Shown here one piece after another: positions 52,741-60,628 of a stretch of 64,000 bases of DNA; position 1 is the first letter of the stretch; each line of letters begins with the position of its first letter. The DNA is from Blastococcus sp. VKM Ac-2987 (GTDB lineage: Bacteria > Actinomycetota > Actinomycetes > Mycobacteriales > Geodermatophilaceae). Location of the stretch: NCBI RefSeq assembly GCF_026967805.1, contig NZ_JAPVBG010000001.1, positions 883,143 through 947,142 on the forward strand. The letters run 5' to 3'. The notes beneath the pieces were generated by a model, which was given only the letters and a program-made list of their open reading frames with translations, ran no database searches and was not told where the DNA came from. The position numbers and the translations under genes were made by a program.

Positions 52741-54029
52741 GCACCGTCCGTCCCGAGGACGCCCCGGCCGTCGTCGACCCCGACTACCCGATCGACCCGG
52801 TGCCGGCGCACGCCCGGAAGTCGCTGTTCTCCCTGGCGATCGTGCTGCTCGGCTTCACCTTCTTCACGCCCACCATGCTGGCCGGCGCCCAGATCGGCGC
52901 CGCCTTCGACGTCGGCTCGCTGATCTGGGTGCTGCTGCTGGGCAGCGCCGTCCTCGGGGTGTACGTAGCCGTGATCGGCGGGATCGGCGCCCGCACCGGG
53001 CTGACCACCGTGATGATGTGCCGCTACGCGCTCGGCCGGCGGGGGGCCAAGCTCGCCTCGCTGCTGCTGGGCGGCACGCAGGTCGGCTGGTACGGCGTCA
53101 CCGTGGCCACGCTGGCCGGGCTCACCGCCAGCGCCCTGGAGTGGGAGGGGCGGGCCACCGAGATCGTGCTCATGCTGGCCGGCGGCGCGCTCATGGGCGT
53201 CACCGCCTACTACGGCTACAAGGGCATGTACGCCCTGTCGGTGGTGTCCGTGCCGCTGATGCTGGTGCTGGCCGGCTGGGTCACCTGGCGCTCGCTGGAG
53301 GAGGTCGGCGGCTGGAGCGGGCTCTCCGCCGTCGAGCCGGCCACCACGATGCCGCTGGCCACCGCGGTCACCATCGTCGTCGGCACGTTCGCCTCCGGCG
53401 GCACCCAGGCGCCCAACTGGACCCGGTTCGCCCGCACGCCGCTCAGCGGTTTCTGGGCCTGCCTGATCGCGTTCCTCATCGGCGAGCTGCTGATGCTGGG
53501 CTTCGGCGCGATCGGGGCGATCTCGTTCGGCGAGGGCGACTTCGTCCTGGTGCTCTACCAGCTGGGGCTGGTCGGCTGGGGGCTGGTCTTCCTCGTCGCC
53601 AACCTCTGGACGACGAACGACAACACCGCCTACAACTTCGGCGTCGCCGGCGCGGAGATCGCCAACTCGCCGTCGAAGAAGCCCTTCGTGATCGGCGGCG
53701 TGATCATCGGGACGCTGCTGGCCATCACCGGCATCTACGAGAACCTCATCGACTACCTGGTGTGGCTGGGCATCCTGATCCCACCGCTGGGCGGCGTGGT
53801 GATCGGTGACTTCCTGGCGCGGTGGCGGCGCGGCATGCCGGAGAGCGTGACGCTGCCGGACGTCGAGTGGCGGAACATCGCCGTCTACGTGGTCGCCGCC
53901 CTCGCCGCCTGGTGGAGCAACGAGGCGGGGTGGTTCATCCCGCCGGTGGTCGGGGTCGTCGTCGCCGTCGCCGGGGTGCTGCTCGTGCAGCGCGGCCGGC
54001 GTCCGGTGCGGGAGAACGTCCCGGCCTGA
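52737..54029 (+). CDS. purine/cytosine permease (NCS1 family)
   Basis: 430 residues and about twelve transmembrane helices of the NCS1 nucleobase/cation symporter family. FFTPTMLAGAQIGAAFD, GGTQVGWYGVTVATLAG, ASGGTQAPNWTRFARTP and WTTNDNTAYNFGVAGAEI match CodB-like permeases. It overlaps the deaminase gene by four bases, forming a cytosine uptake and deamination operon. The two small genes after it are on the opposite strand. Confidence 0.92.
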   Translation: MSTVRPEDAPAVVDPDYPIDPVPAHARKSLFSLAIVLLGFTFFTPTMLAGAQIGAAFDVGSLIWVLLLGSAVLGVYVAVIGGIGARTGLTTVMMCRYALGRRGAKLASLLLGGTQVGWYGVTVATLAGLTASALEWEGRATEIVLMLAGGALMGVTAYYGYKGMYALSVVSVPLMLVLAGWVTWRSLEEVGGWSGLSAVEPATTMPLATAVTIVVGTFASGGTQAPNWTRFARTPLSGFWACLIAFLIGELLMLGFGAIGAISFGEGDFVLVLYQLGLVGWGLVFLVANLWTTNDNTAYNFGVAGAEIANSPSKKPFVIGGVIIGTLLAITGIYENLIDYLVWLGILIPPLGGVVIGDFLARWRRGMPESVTLPDVEWRNIAVYVVAALAAWWSNEAGWFIPPVVGVVVAVAGVLLVQRGRRPVRENVPA

Positions 54030-54071
54030 TCACTGCACGCCGGCCCGCGTTCCCGCCGGCGGGGTCACCTA

Positions 54072-54275
54072 CTAGAAGTAGGTGTCCCCGCCGGCGAGGG
54101 CGGTCAGCACCGCCATGAGGACGAAGACCAGCACGACGATGGCGAAGATGCCCAGGCCGAGCAGCCAGGCCCGGTCCTCGGCGCCCCGCTTCTCCGGGGG
54201 TTCCTTCGCGGCCGGCCGCTGAGGGGCGGCGGGGGGCGGGGCGACGTGGGGGCGGTGCGGGACGTGGACGCTCAT
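54072..54275 (-). CDS. small single-pass membrane protein
   Basis: 67 residues: a proline-rich cytoplasmic N-terminus with charged PPEKRGAEDRAW and one transmembrane helix (LLGLGIFAIVVLVFVLMAVL) near the C-terminus, ending GGDTYF. No family recognised. ATG preceded by CAGGGAGCCGCC. A sequence resembling a DevR box lies 97 bases upstream of its start. Function unknown. Confidence 0.7.
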   Translation of the reverse strand: MSVHVPHRPHVAPPPAAPQRPAAKEPPEKRGAEDRAWLLGLGIFAIVVLVFVLMAVLTALAGGDTYF

Positions 54276-54371
54276 GGCGGCTCCCTGTGCAGGGCCAGGG
54301 CGCCGGCCGGTGCCCGGACCAGGTCCGCGTTGGACCCGGTTCCATGCTTCTCCCGGCGCAGCGCCGCCAGG

Positions 54372-54387
54372 AGGGCCGAAAGGTCCT
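54372..54387 (-). promoter_or_regulatory. candidate DevR/DosR-like binding site
   Basis: Read on the minus strand the sequence AGGACCTTTCGGCCCT resembles the GGGACC-N-GGCCCT type boxes of the hypoxia regulator DevR in mycobacteria. It lies upstream of the small membrane gene at 54072-54275. No DevR gene is in the window. Confidence 0.3.
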
Positions 54388-54442
54388 AGTTCAAGGAACG
54401 GGACGTCCCTGCGTTCGCCGCTCTCAGTCGCGCGTGCTCTGC

Positions 54443-54500
54443 GCCGGAATGCGCATCATGGCGGCTATGTGCGGGCCGATAACCGCACAGGTACGCATCC
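54443..54500 (+). repeat. diverged 58-bp direct repeat, copy R1
   Basis: Aligned without gaps to 57064-57121 this copy shares 43 of 58 bases, including GCCGGAATGCGCATC at the left end and GATAACCGCAC in the middle. It lies upstream of the two-gene hydrolase unit. Confidence 0.6.
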
Positions 54501-54735
54501 CGCCGGTATCGACTCAAGCGTCAGCGGTGTGACATCACTGTGCGCAAGCACGACCACCGCGCCGCGTGTTGCCGCGCTGCAAGGTGCCGGCGGCCGTGCG
54601 CGACCTCGGTGCGCCGGTCGTGGGGCCTCGTACCGTTCCGCCGATCGGTCCGGACGGTCGCGGCGTCCAGGTGCCGCCCCCGGGCGGTGACCTCTTCCTC
54701 CGCACGCCGGCCAGCGCTCAGGGACGGGGGACGCC

Positions 54736-55362
54736 ATGTGGGACCGGCTCCTCAAGCAGGCCACTCCTGAGCGAATCCATGCCAGGGAGGTCAACCGATA
54801 CCGCTGGGCGTGGTGGCTGAGCTGGCTGCTGCCGCTGCTCGGGGTCGCGGTCGTCGCGCTCTGGGCCTACGGGACGGCGACGACCGCGCCGGAGTTCTGG
54901 GCTCTCGTGGCCGCACTCCTGCTCGTGGCCGCCGCGGCGCTGGCTGTCGGCGGTTTGCTGGGCTTCCTGTTCGGCGTCCCCAAGGTGCTCAGCGAAGGCG
55001 GTTCCACCGAGACCACGACCGCCCCGGCCGCCCCCGGAGTGCAGGGCACGGTGACCAACGCTGTCCGGGGCGGGGTCACGGCCAACACGAACCTGGAGCA
55101 GATCAGCGACTGGCTGACGAAGATCCTGGTGGGCGTCGGTCTGGTGCAGATCGCGCAGGCGCCAGGAGCGTTCGGCCGGCTGGTGAGCAGCATCAGCGGG
55201 GCGTTCGACCTGGCGAACGCCGACCACGTGATCGGCAGCCTCCTGCTGTTCTTCGCCATCGTCGGATTTCTCGACGCCTATCTGCTGACCCGTCTGTCGC
55301 TTACCGGAGCGTTCTCCGCCGCCCTGACCGACGGCCCGCCGGCCGCCGACAGCAGGAAGTGA
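54736..55362 (+). CDS. multi-helix membrane protein, partner of tandem hydrolase
   Basis: 208 residues. Two adjacent helices (WAWWLSWLLPLLGVAVVALW and LVAALLLVAAAALAVGGLLG) end in GFLFGVPK; a polar Thr/Pro linker of 30 residues is followed by TANTNLEQISDWLTKILVGV then GLVQIAQ, and a last helix (IGSLLLFFAIVGFLDAYLLT). The GFLFGVPK plus NTNLEQISDWLTKILVGVGL pattern is one I recall from uncharacterised membrane proteins linked to pYEATS-type and other suspected immunity modules. It may sense membrane state. Five bases separate its stop from the hydrolase ATG, so they form an operon. Confidence 0.78.
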   Translation: MWDRLLKQATPERIHAREVNRYRWAWWLSWLLPLLGVAVVALWAYGTATTAPEFWALVAALLLVAAAALAVGGLLGFLFGVPKVLSEGGSTETTTAPAAPGVQGTVTNAVRGGVTANTNLEQISDWLTKILVGVGLVQIAQAPGAFGRLVSSISGAFDLANADHVIGSLLLFFAIVGFLDAYLLTRLSLTGAFSAALTDGPPAADSRK

Positions 55363-55367
55363 TCGTG

Positions 55368-56972
55368 ATGAGCCCCTACGCGACCACGAACGACGCCGCG
55401 GGCCCCGGGCTGCTGGTGTATGTACCTGGGCTGGGCGCCGACCGGTCCGCAGAGTTCCTCCGGCGCCTCGGCGCCGACCTGGGCCCCGGGTGGCAGGTAC
55501 GGGCCTGGCCGCATGGGCTGACTCCGCTGAGTTCCCAGCGGATGGAGGACGTGGCGCACCGCCTCGCCGTGCAGGTGCGGACCTGGGCCGGGGACAACGG
55601 CGTCGACCGGCCGGTGGAGCGGATCCTGCTGGTGGGCCACAGTATCGGCGGCCTGCTGGTCCGGCACGCGTTCCTGATCGACGCGGGGCTCGCGGGTGGG
55701 CACCCCGCGCGCTATCCGTGGACGGCGAAGGTGGAGCGCATTGCGCTCCTCGCCGCGCCCAACGCGGGTTTCCGGGCGCACCGGCTGCCGCTTCGGCTGC
55801 GACTGCCCTACACGGTGGCCGCCGGTATGCGGCGGTTGACCGCCGAGGACCTGCACGCGGGCTCGCCGTACCTCACCGAGCTGCGGCTGCGCTGGGTGAA
55901 CGCCTTCCGCGGGGAGTCACCGCCGGCGGTCGTCGTCGTGCAGGTGCTGGGCGACCGCGACGACCTGGTCACCCGGGACGACAGCCTCGACATCGAGTAC
56001 ATGGCCGGCGCGATGCGGATCGACGTCCCCGGGGCCGACCACGCCAGCGTCGTCGACGTCGACGCCGACGAGAGTCCGGACCGGTACGGGATCCTCCATC
56101 ACGCCCTGCGGGGCGACCTGGACCACGAGCGCCTACTGGCCCAGAAGCCCTCGAACGCGCCGGTGGTCATCGTCCTGCACGGCATCCGTACGAGTAGGTA
56201 CACGAACTGGGTGGGGCAGCTGAGCAGCGAGCTGACCGCGCGACCCGCCACGCCGGACCGGCCGACGCCCATCGTCTGGGCGCCCAGCTACGGCTACTTC
56301 AGCGCCGTCGACTTCGCGCTGCCCTTCACCCGGTCGCGCAATCTGCGACGCTTCCTCGAGTGGTATGGCCGGGTGCACGTGACCCACGGCAGCGTGCGGC
56401 ACTTCGCCGGCCACAGCAACGGCACCTATCTGCTCGGACGGGCCCTCGAGGCGGTACCGGCCATGTACTTCGACCGGATCTACCTCGCCGGTTCGGTGCT
56501 GCCCCGGGAGTATCCGTGGACGCGGATCACCGACCGGCAGCAGGTGAAGAAACTCGTGCTGCACGACCGCGCGACCCACGACGTGCCGGTCGGCTGGCTC
56601 TGCGCCGCGCTGCGGGGCCTCGGCATGCGGGACGTCGGGACGGCGGGGGTCAACGGATTCGACGACCGGCCGGCGCTGGTGGTAGAGCAACCCGGCGCCT
56701 ACCGCGGCGGCCACGGTGCCGCCCTGGAACCCCGGGTGCTCCCGCACGTGACCGCGTACCTCCTGGACGGCAGCACGGACGACGAGCAGGACGGCGCGTC
56801 GCCGTACTGGTTCGGGCTGGTCGGACGGTTGGCCGGGGCGACGGCCGCTCCCCTCGCCGTGGGCTGCACCGTGGCCCTGGCACGGTGGGTGGCGCCGCGC
56901 GGCAGCCGCCCACGCCTAGCCGTCGCGGCCCTGGGCGCCGGACTCGCCTGGGCCATCGGCCGCGCCGCCTGA
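55368..56972 (+). CDS. tandem double alpha/beta-hydrolase with C-terminal membrane segments
   Basis: 534 residues. Hydrolase 1 (about 10-250): LLVYVPGLGADRS, nucleophile elbow LLVGHSIGGLLVR (Ser92), acid in GDRDDLV (196-199), His in GADHASVV (225). Hydrolase 2 (about 262-470): VIVLHGIRTSRYTNWVGQLS, nucleophile in HFAGHSNGTYLLGR (Ser350), acid near HDRATHD (400-405), His in RGGHGAAL (449). Both triads look complete. Two hydrophobic segments follow (RLAGATAAPLAVGCTVALA and LAVAALGAGLAWAIG), so it may be membrane tethered. AGGAAG eight bases before ATG. Lipase, esterase or thioesterase role is inferred. Confidence 0.78.
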   Translation: MSPYATTNDAAGPGLLVYVPGLGADRSAEFLRRLGADLGPGWQVRAWPHGLTPLSSQRMEDVAHRLAVQVRTWAGDNGVDRPVERILLVGHSIGGLLVRHAFLIDAGLAGGHPARYPWTAKVERIALLAAPNAGFRAHRLPLRLRLPYTVAAGMRRLTAEDLHAGSPYLTELRLRWVNAFRGESPPAVVVVQVLGDRDDLVTRDDSLDIEYMAGAMRIDVPGADHASVVDVDADESPDRYGILHHALRGDLDHERLLAQKPSNAPVVIVLHGIRTSRYTNWVGQLSSELTARPATPDRPTPIVWAPSYGYFSAVDFALPFTRSRNLRRFLEWYGRVHVTHGSVRHFAGHSNGTYLLGRALEAVPAMYFDRIYLAGSVLPREYPWTRITDRQQVKKLVLHDRATHDVPVGWLCAALRGLGMRDVGTAGVNGFDDRPALVVEQPGAYRGGHGAALEPRVLPHVTAYLLDGSTDDEQDGASPYWFGLVGRLAGATAAPLAVGCTVALARWVAPRGSRPRLAVAALGAGLAWAIGRAA

Positions 56973-57063
56973 CGATGAGAAGTACTGGTCGCCCGCCACA
57001 GCGGCAACGTGAGGCGATCCAGTTCACCAATCTGCACAGGCCGAGAACTTGGCCGTTTCTTCC

Positions 57064-57121
57064 GCCGGAATGCGCATCGTCGCGGTTGTCGGCCGTTTGA
57101 TAACCGCACTCGTGTGCGTCC
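57064..57121 (+). repeat. diverged 58-bp direct repeat, copy R2
   Basis: Second copy of the repeat at 54443-54500, same orientation, 74% identical, lying between the convergent ends of the hydrolase and TadE genes. The two copies bracket 54501-57063. Confidence 0.6.
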
Positions 57122-57133
57122 GAGCGGTGGGGC

Positions 57134-57601
57134 TCAGCCGTCGACGTAGCGGTCGCGCTCGACGACGAACTGACCGGTCGCGGTGTTGGCGTCGATGAAC
57201 TCCGGTAGCAGCGGGATCCGCACCGTCACGGTCACGCAGACCGAGAACTCCTCCCCCGGCGCCAGCGCCGGCGAGTAGCTGCCCGCGCCGTCGCAGCCCG
57301 CGCCGGCCGGGGCATAAGCAAGCCGCATGTCGGTGACCTCCACCGACTGGTCCTCCACCGCCAACTGCGCCGCCCGCAACGCCCGCTCGTGCCCGCTGAC
57401 CGGGTCCGGAGCGGTGCCCATCGCCCGCCCGGCCTCTCGCGCCGCGGCCTGCGAGGCGAACACCCCGCGCTGCACCGCCGAGAACCCGGCGATGATGTAG
57501 ACCAGCGGCACGAAGACGACCAGCGCGATGAACACGAACTCCACGAGCGCCGAGCCGCGCTCGCCGTCGCCCTGCCCTAGCCGGGCCCGCAGCCACCTCA
57601 C
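57134..57601 (-). CDS. TadE family pilus assembly protein
   Basis: 155 residues. The TadE-like signature GSALVEFVFIALVVFVPLVY near the N-terminus gives a single transmembrane helix preceded by a basic segment with ERGSA; the rest is extracytoplasmic and contains two cysteines. TadE/F pseudopilins help build Flp (Tad) pili. GTG at 57599-57601 overlaps the stop of the next upstream gene (GTGA), so the three Tad genes form one operon. Confidence 0.85.
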   Translation of the reverse strand: MRWLRARLGQGDGERGSALVEFVFIALVVFVPLVYIIAGFSAVQRGVFASQAAAREAGRAMGTAPDPVSGHERALRAAQLAVEDQSVEVTDMRLAYAPAGAGCDGAGSYSPALAPGEEFSVCVTVTVRIPLLPEFIDANTATGQFVVERDRYVDG

Positions 57602-58065
57602 GCCGCCTCCTTCATCGACCGGCCGGTGACCTCCAGCGGCAGCACGTTGCCCAGCGCGGCCAGCAGCGAAGGCACCGACCCCGAGCACCGCACCACCACC
57701 AGCGTCGCGCCGCCGGGGTCCGCCTCCTCCCCCGACGTGCACGCCAGCCCCTGCGCCGTCCGCACCGACGTCGCCCCCGCCACGATCTCCACGGTCCGCG
57801 CCGCACCCAGCGCGGAGTCGACGTCGGCACTCGCGGCGTACCGCGCACCCTCCTGGGCGCTGGCGGTCACCACGTTGCGCACGTGCACGTAGACCGCCAC
57901 CTGCAGCACCGCCAGCAGCAGCGCCACGATCAGCAGCGACACCATGACGAAGTCGACGACCGCGCTGCCCCGCTCGTCCCGGAGCCGCTGGAACGGCCTC
58001 GGTGCAGGGGCCCGCTGCGAGCCTGCGAGCGGTGGGGGGCAGCGAGGTCCTTCTTCAGCCCGCAC
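57598..58065 (-). CDS. TadE/TadF-like pseudopilin
   Basis: 155 residues. After a basic N-terminal tail, RDERGSAVVDFVMVSLLIVA and LLLAVLQVAVYVHVRNVVTA is a TadE-like membrane anchor; the extracytoplasmic remainder has two cysteines. GTG 58063-58065 is the likely start; translation could also begin further in. It is translationally coupled to the second TadE gene. Starts 10 bases before the next upstream gene ends, as usual in Tad operons. Confidence 0.82.
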   Translation of the reverse strand: MRAEEGPRCPPPLAGSQRAPAPRPFQRLRDERGSAVVDFVMVSLLIVALLLAVLQVAVYVHVRNVVTASAQEGARYAASADVDSALGAARTVEIVAGATSVRTAQGLACTSGEEADPGGATLVVVRCSGSVPSLLAALGNVLPLEVTGRSMKEAA

Positions 58066-58261
58066 CTGTGACCGACGTCAACGCGTTGGTGACCGCGTCG
58101 ACAATGGCCGTGCGGAACGGGATGAGGATGGCCAGCACCAGGGCGGCGGTCATCACCGTGATCATCACCCAGCCGGGCACGTCCCCCCGCTCGGGATCCT
58201 CCCCGCGCAACCGCTCGGTCAGGGCGACGAGGGTCGCGGCGATGAAGGCGTAGGCACGCAT
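58055..58261 (-). CDS. small Flp-pilin-like membrane peptide of the Tad cluster
   Basis: 68 residues. A charged N-terminus with LRGEDPERGDVPGWVMITVM and a single hydrophobic helix (TAALVLAILIPFRTAIVDAV) resembles the small pilin-like protein encoded between tadC and tadE in actinobacterial Tad loci. Whether it is the major pilin or an accessory protein is not clear. GGAAAGGAAG lies upstream of the ATG. Confidence 0.72.
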   Translation of the reverse strand: MRAYAFIAATLVALTERLRGEDPERGDVPGWVMITVMTAALVLAILIPFRTAIVDAVTNALTSVTGAG

Positions 58262-58290
58262 GGCCGCTTCCTTTCCAGTGGTCCGCGGGC

Positions 58291-58410
58291 TCACTGCGCC
58301 AGCGAGACGATGCTGATCAGCCCCGGGAACAGGGCGAAGAGGACGGTGACTGGCAGCACCAAGATGGCGACCGGCACCGCGCGAGTCGTGCTTGCACTGT
58401 CGCCTCGCGA
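58291..58410 (-). pseudogene. tadC remnant (type II secretion F family), 3' end only
   Basis: In frame, TTRAVPVAILVLPVTVLFAL and FPGLISIVSLAQ then a stop. This is the usual last transmembrane segment of TadC/T2SSF proteins, directly upstream of the small pilin gene. Only about 39 codons remain; an in-frame TAG (58411-58413) stands immediately before, and the DNA upstream is unrelated and of lower GC. The gene is broken here. Confidence 0.65.
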
Positions 58411-58590
58411 CTAGCGAAGGTGCGGCCTGACGGCATGCGAACATCCCGAAGCGGCACGCGCAATGTCCCGAGGTTAGCTAGACGCGAGCACCCCTCCCAG
58501 CATGTCGTGAAGCATGGGCAGCGATTCGTCTGGTAGTGCTTACCCGCCTCAGGGAGACCCGAGAGGTGGAGGGATCACAGAGAGGGCGAC

Positions 58591-59538
58591 ATGTCGGCTC
58601 AAATTGAGGAGACACTGCTTGAACGCTACCGCCTGGATACCGAAACACTGAGAGACCTTGACGCCATTCTGCACCAAAGGTGTCAGGAGATTGACCCTGC
58701 CGCTGATATCGAGTACCACCTTAGGCGGCGGGATGGCCTACTGTATAAGACTCTTGATGTAGAAGAGGTCCTTAGGGAGCGGAATGGACTAGAGACCCGA
58801 ATTGACTCGGTGACAGCTAACTCGACAGGATCTAACAGGGTCCAGTTGACGCTAGGCTTGGGTCAATCGCTTACTCTCAGCCTTCAAAGCGAGGATCGGG
58901 CGAAGGCCGTCTTGACAGCTTCCGATCTTAGGGCACTCGCGCGAGAGCGAATGAAGGCGTCAGTCTCGCCGTTCAAGGCACGCCATCGCCGAATAGCAGC
59001 CTTTGCTGCATTGGCGTTTTTCATCGGATCTTTCATCTACTCAGTTTGGGCGACTGATGTGCAGGCGGACGAGTACAACGCGGCGGTGTCGCGGTACGAC
59101 TCCGAGTACGAGGCGTGGCGCGAAGGCAGAAGCGAACGGAATCAAGAGGATGCCGAGACATTTCGCGCGCAAGTTGACGAGTTGATCACCTCGGGCACCA
59201 CCGACGATCGACTGAATCTACTGCTTGAACGATGGGCTCTAGATCTAGAACAACTGGCGGAGGATAATCGAGCGGCTCCTGAATATCCAGACGAGGCTGA
59301 AAGCGCCGGCCTTTCCGGTTATGTCACCTTAGGCGGCACACTGCTGGCATACGCATTGACCCTAGCGGCATTGAACCTCACATGGCCGACGCACCACACC
59401 GCCTTTCTTATCGGCGATGGACTAACTCGGGACACCAGATGGCGACGCAACCGCGAACGACTTGTCTGGGGCGTCATTGTTGCGTTGGTCCTCGGCGTGG
59501 TGTCGTCCGTGATAGCGAGTGCCGTCTTCGGCGCTTGA
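58591..59538 (+). CDS. orphan membrane protein of the accessory region
   Basis: 315 residues, unrecognised. N-terminal 110 residues soluble (LLERYRLDTETLRDLDAILH, then RVQLTLGLGQSLTLSLQSED), a helix (RIAAFAALAFFIGSFIYSVW), a charged possible coiled-coil domain (residues 150-215, EYEAWREGRSERNQEDAETF), and two more helices (GYVTLGGTLLAYALTLAALN and VWGVIVALVLGVVSSVIASA). Codon use is clearly less GC-rich than the genes before 58260. GAGAGGGCGAC precedes the ATG. Alone on its strand. Confidence 0.78.
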   Translation: MSAQIEETLLERYRLDTETLRDLDAILHQRCQEIDPAADIEYHLRRRDGLLYKTLDVEEVLRERNGLETRIDSVTANSTGSNRVQLTLGLGQSLTLSLQSEDRAKAVLTASDLRALARERMKASVSPFKARHRRIAAFAALAFFIGSFIYSVWATDVQADEYNAAVSRYDSEYEAWREGRSERNQEDAETFRAQVDELITSGTTDDRLNLLLERWALDLEQLAEDNRAAPEYPDEAESAGLSGYVTLGGTLLAYALTLAALNLTWPTHHTAFLIGDGLTRDTRWRRNRERLVWGVIVALVLGVVSSVIASAVFGA

Positions 59539-59625
59539 TGGCGAGTGAGGCCCTGCTGACCACCTGCCCGGGCGGCATAGCGGGTCATGCGCAAGTCCCC
59601 GAACCGCCAGCAGCAAGGCTTGCTG

Positions 59626-60327
59626 TCACTGAGCCCTAACCCCCTCCCATCCGAGGGTCCGTCGGTGATCTTCCAGAACGGCTCGGACGCAATCACGGAA
59701 ATCCTCGTGACTTGATGGATCCTCAGCGAAAGCGGCTTGCTCGTCCGGACCGTACGGCATCGGACTTTCGATGATGGCGGTACCTGCCTCCATCCCGGAT
59801 TCTTGCCCATCATGCAGTATCTCCACTGATAATTGATACGCATGACTGCCAGCGAGCGTCCTGTCCTCGTCGGGAACTTGTAGAGCGAACTCGAAGAAGT
59901 CCGTTTCCCCTTGTCCGACCTCTTGGGAGACGAAGACGTCAAGCGTCGGGTTCGGCGCCGGGGTGGCCGGCAGTGACACATCGTAGGTCTCGCTGACCGT
60001 GAGGGTGCCCCCCGCTTCGCAGTACGGTAAGAGTTGATAGTCGACAATTTTCAGTCGAGCGCCAGAGATCACCGAAACTTGGTCACCGACATTCCGAACT
60101 CTCACCTGGACCCTAGGTGGCTCCCATGCATCCTCCGCCGGATCATAAGAGCCAGCGAGAACTCTCAGGTCAACGATGTCGAGTTCCGTCTCGGGTTCGT
60201 TAGCCAGGCTGGTCAGCCAGACGGTGAAGCCCGCGACTAGGAGCGGGCCGATGATGATGGCGAGGGCCTTCTCGCGAGTGAGCCAAGGTCCTCTAACCGA
60301 ATCAGACCATTGTCTGGGTTTCGTCAC
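59626..60327 (-). CDS. signal-anchored orphan protein
   Basis: 233 residues. One N-terminal transmembrane anchor (ALAIIIGPLLVAGFTVWLTS) and an extracytoplasmic domain of about 190 residues with beta-sandwich character (VQVRVRNVGDQVSVISGARL, VFVSQEVGQGETDFFEFALQ). No cysteine pair or catalytic motif seen. No family recognised. Lower GC than the core genes, as with its neighbours. Confidence 0.75.
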   Translation of the reverse strand: MTKPRQWSDSVRGPWLTREKALAIIIGPLLVAGFTVWLTSLANEPETELDIVDLRVLAGSYDPAEDAWEPPRVQVRVRNVGDQVSVISGARLKIVDYQLLPYCEAGGTLTVSETYDVSLPATPAPNPTLDVFVSQEVGQGETDFFEFALQVPDEDRTLAGSHAYQLSVEILHDGQESGMEAGTAIIESPMPYGPDEQAAFAEDPSSHEDFRDCVRAVLEDHRRTLGWEGVRAQ

Positions 60328-60628
60328 GGTTCCCCCTCATTAGGCTGAGGCTGCCACCTGGGCTGTGTGGCCCAGCATGCGGCTTGTCGACTCAGCGAGC
60401 ATGGCTTCTCAGCGAAAGGTCACGTTCAGAGGTCCGCTGACCCGGCCTGTCGCGCGCGCCTGTCCGCTCGGGACGACAACACCGGGGCGCTACTGCGCCT
60501 GTTTCAGACCGGCAGGACCCCGTCGGCACCCCCCTGCCAGGCTGGCCCGCTGGCGGATGCGCTCTGCACGGCGTGCCGCCACACGAAGGCGTCGCAAGCG
60601 TCCGGCGTCAACGCCTCGCGTGCTGCGG
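60328..60628. other. 301-base intergenic region
   Basis: No gene with convincing codon bias on either strand and no clear structure. It separates two minus-strand orphan genes and probably contains the promoter of 59626-60327. Confidence 0.5.

Larger units (their letters stand above)
54276..54735. other. 460-base intergenic region between divergent genes
   Basis: No gene recognised. It holds a DevR-like site (54372-54387), a palindrome GGGACGTCCC (54399-54408 region), and repeat copy R1 (54443-54500). The right half is promoter territory for the two-gene unit that begins at 54736. Confidence 0.6.
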
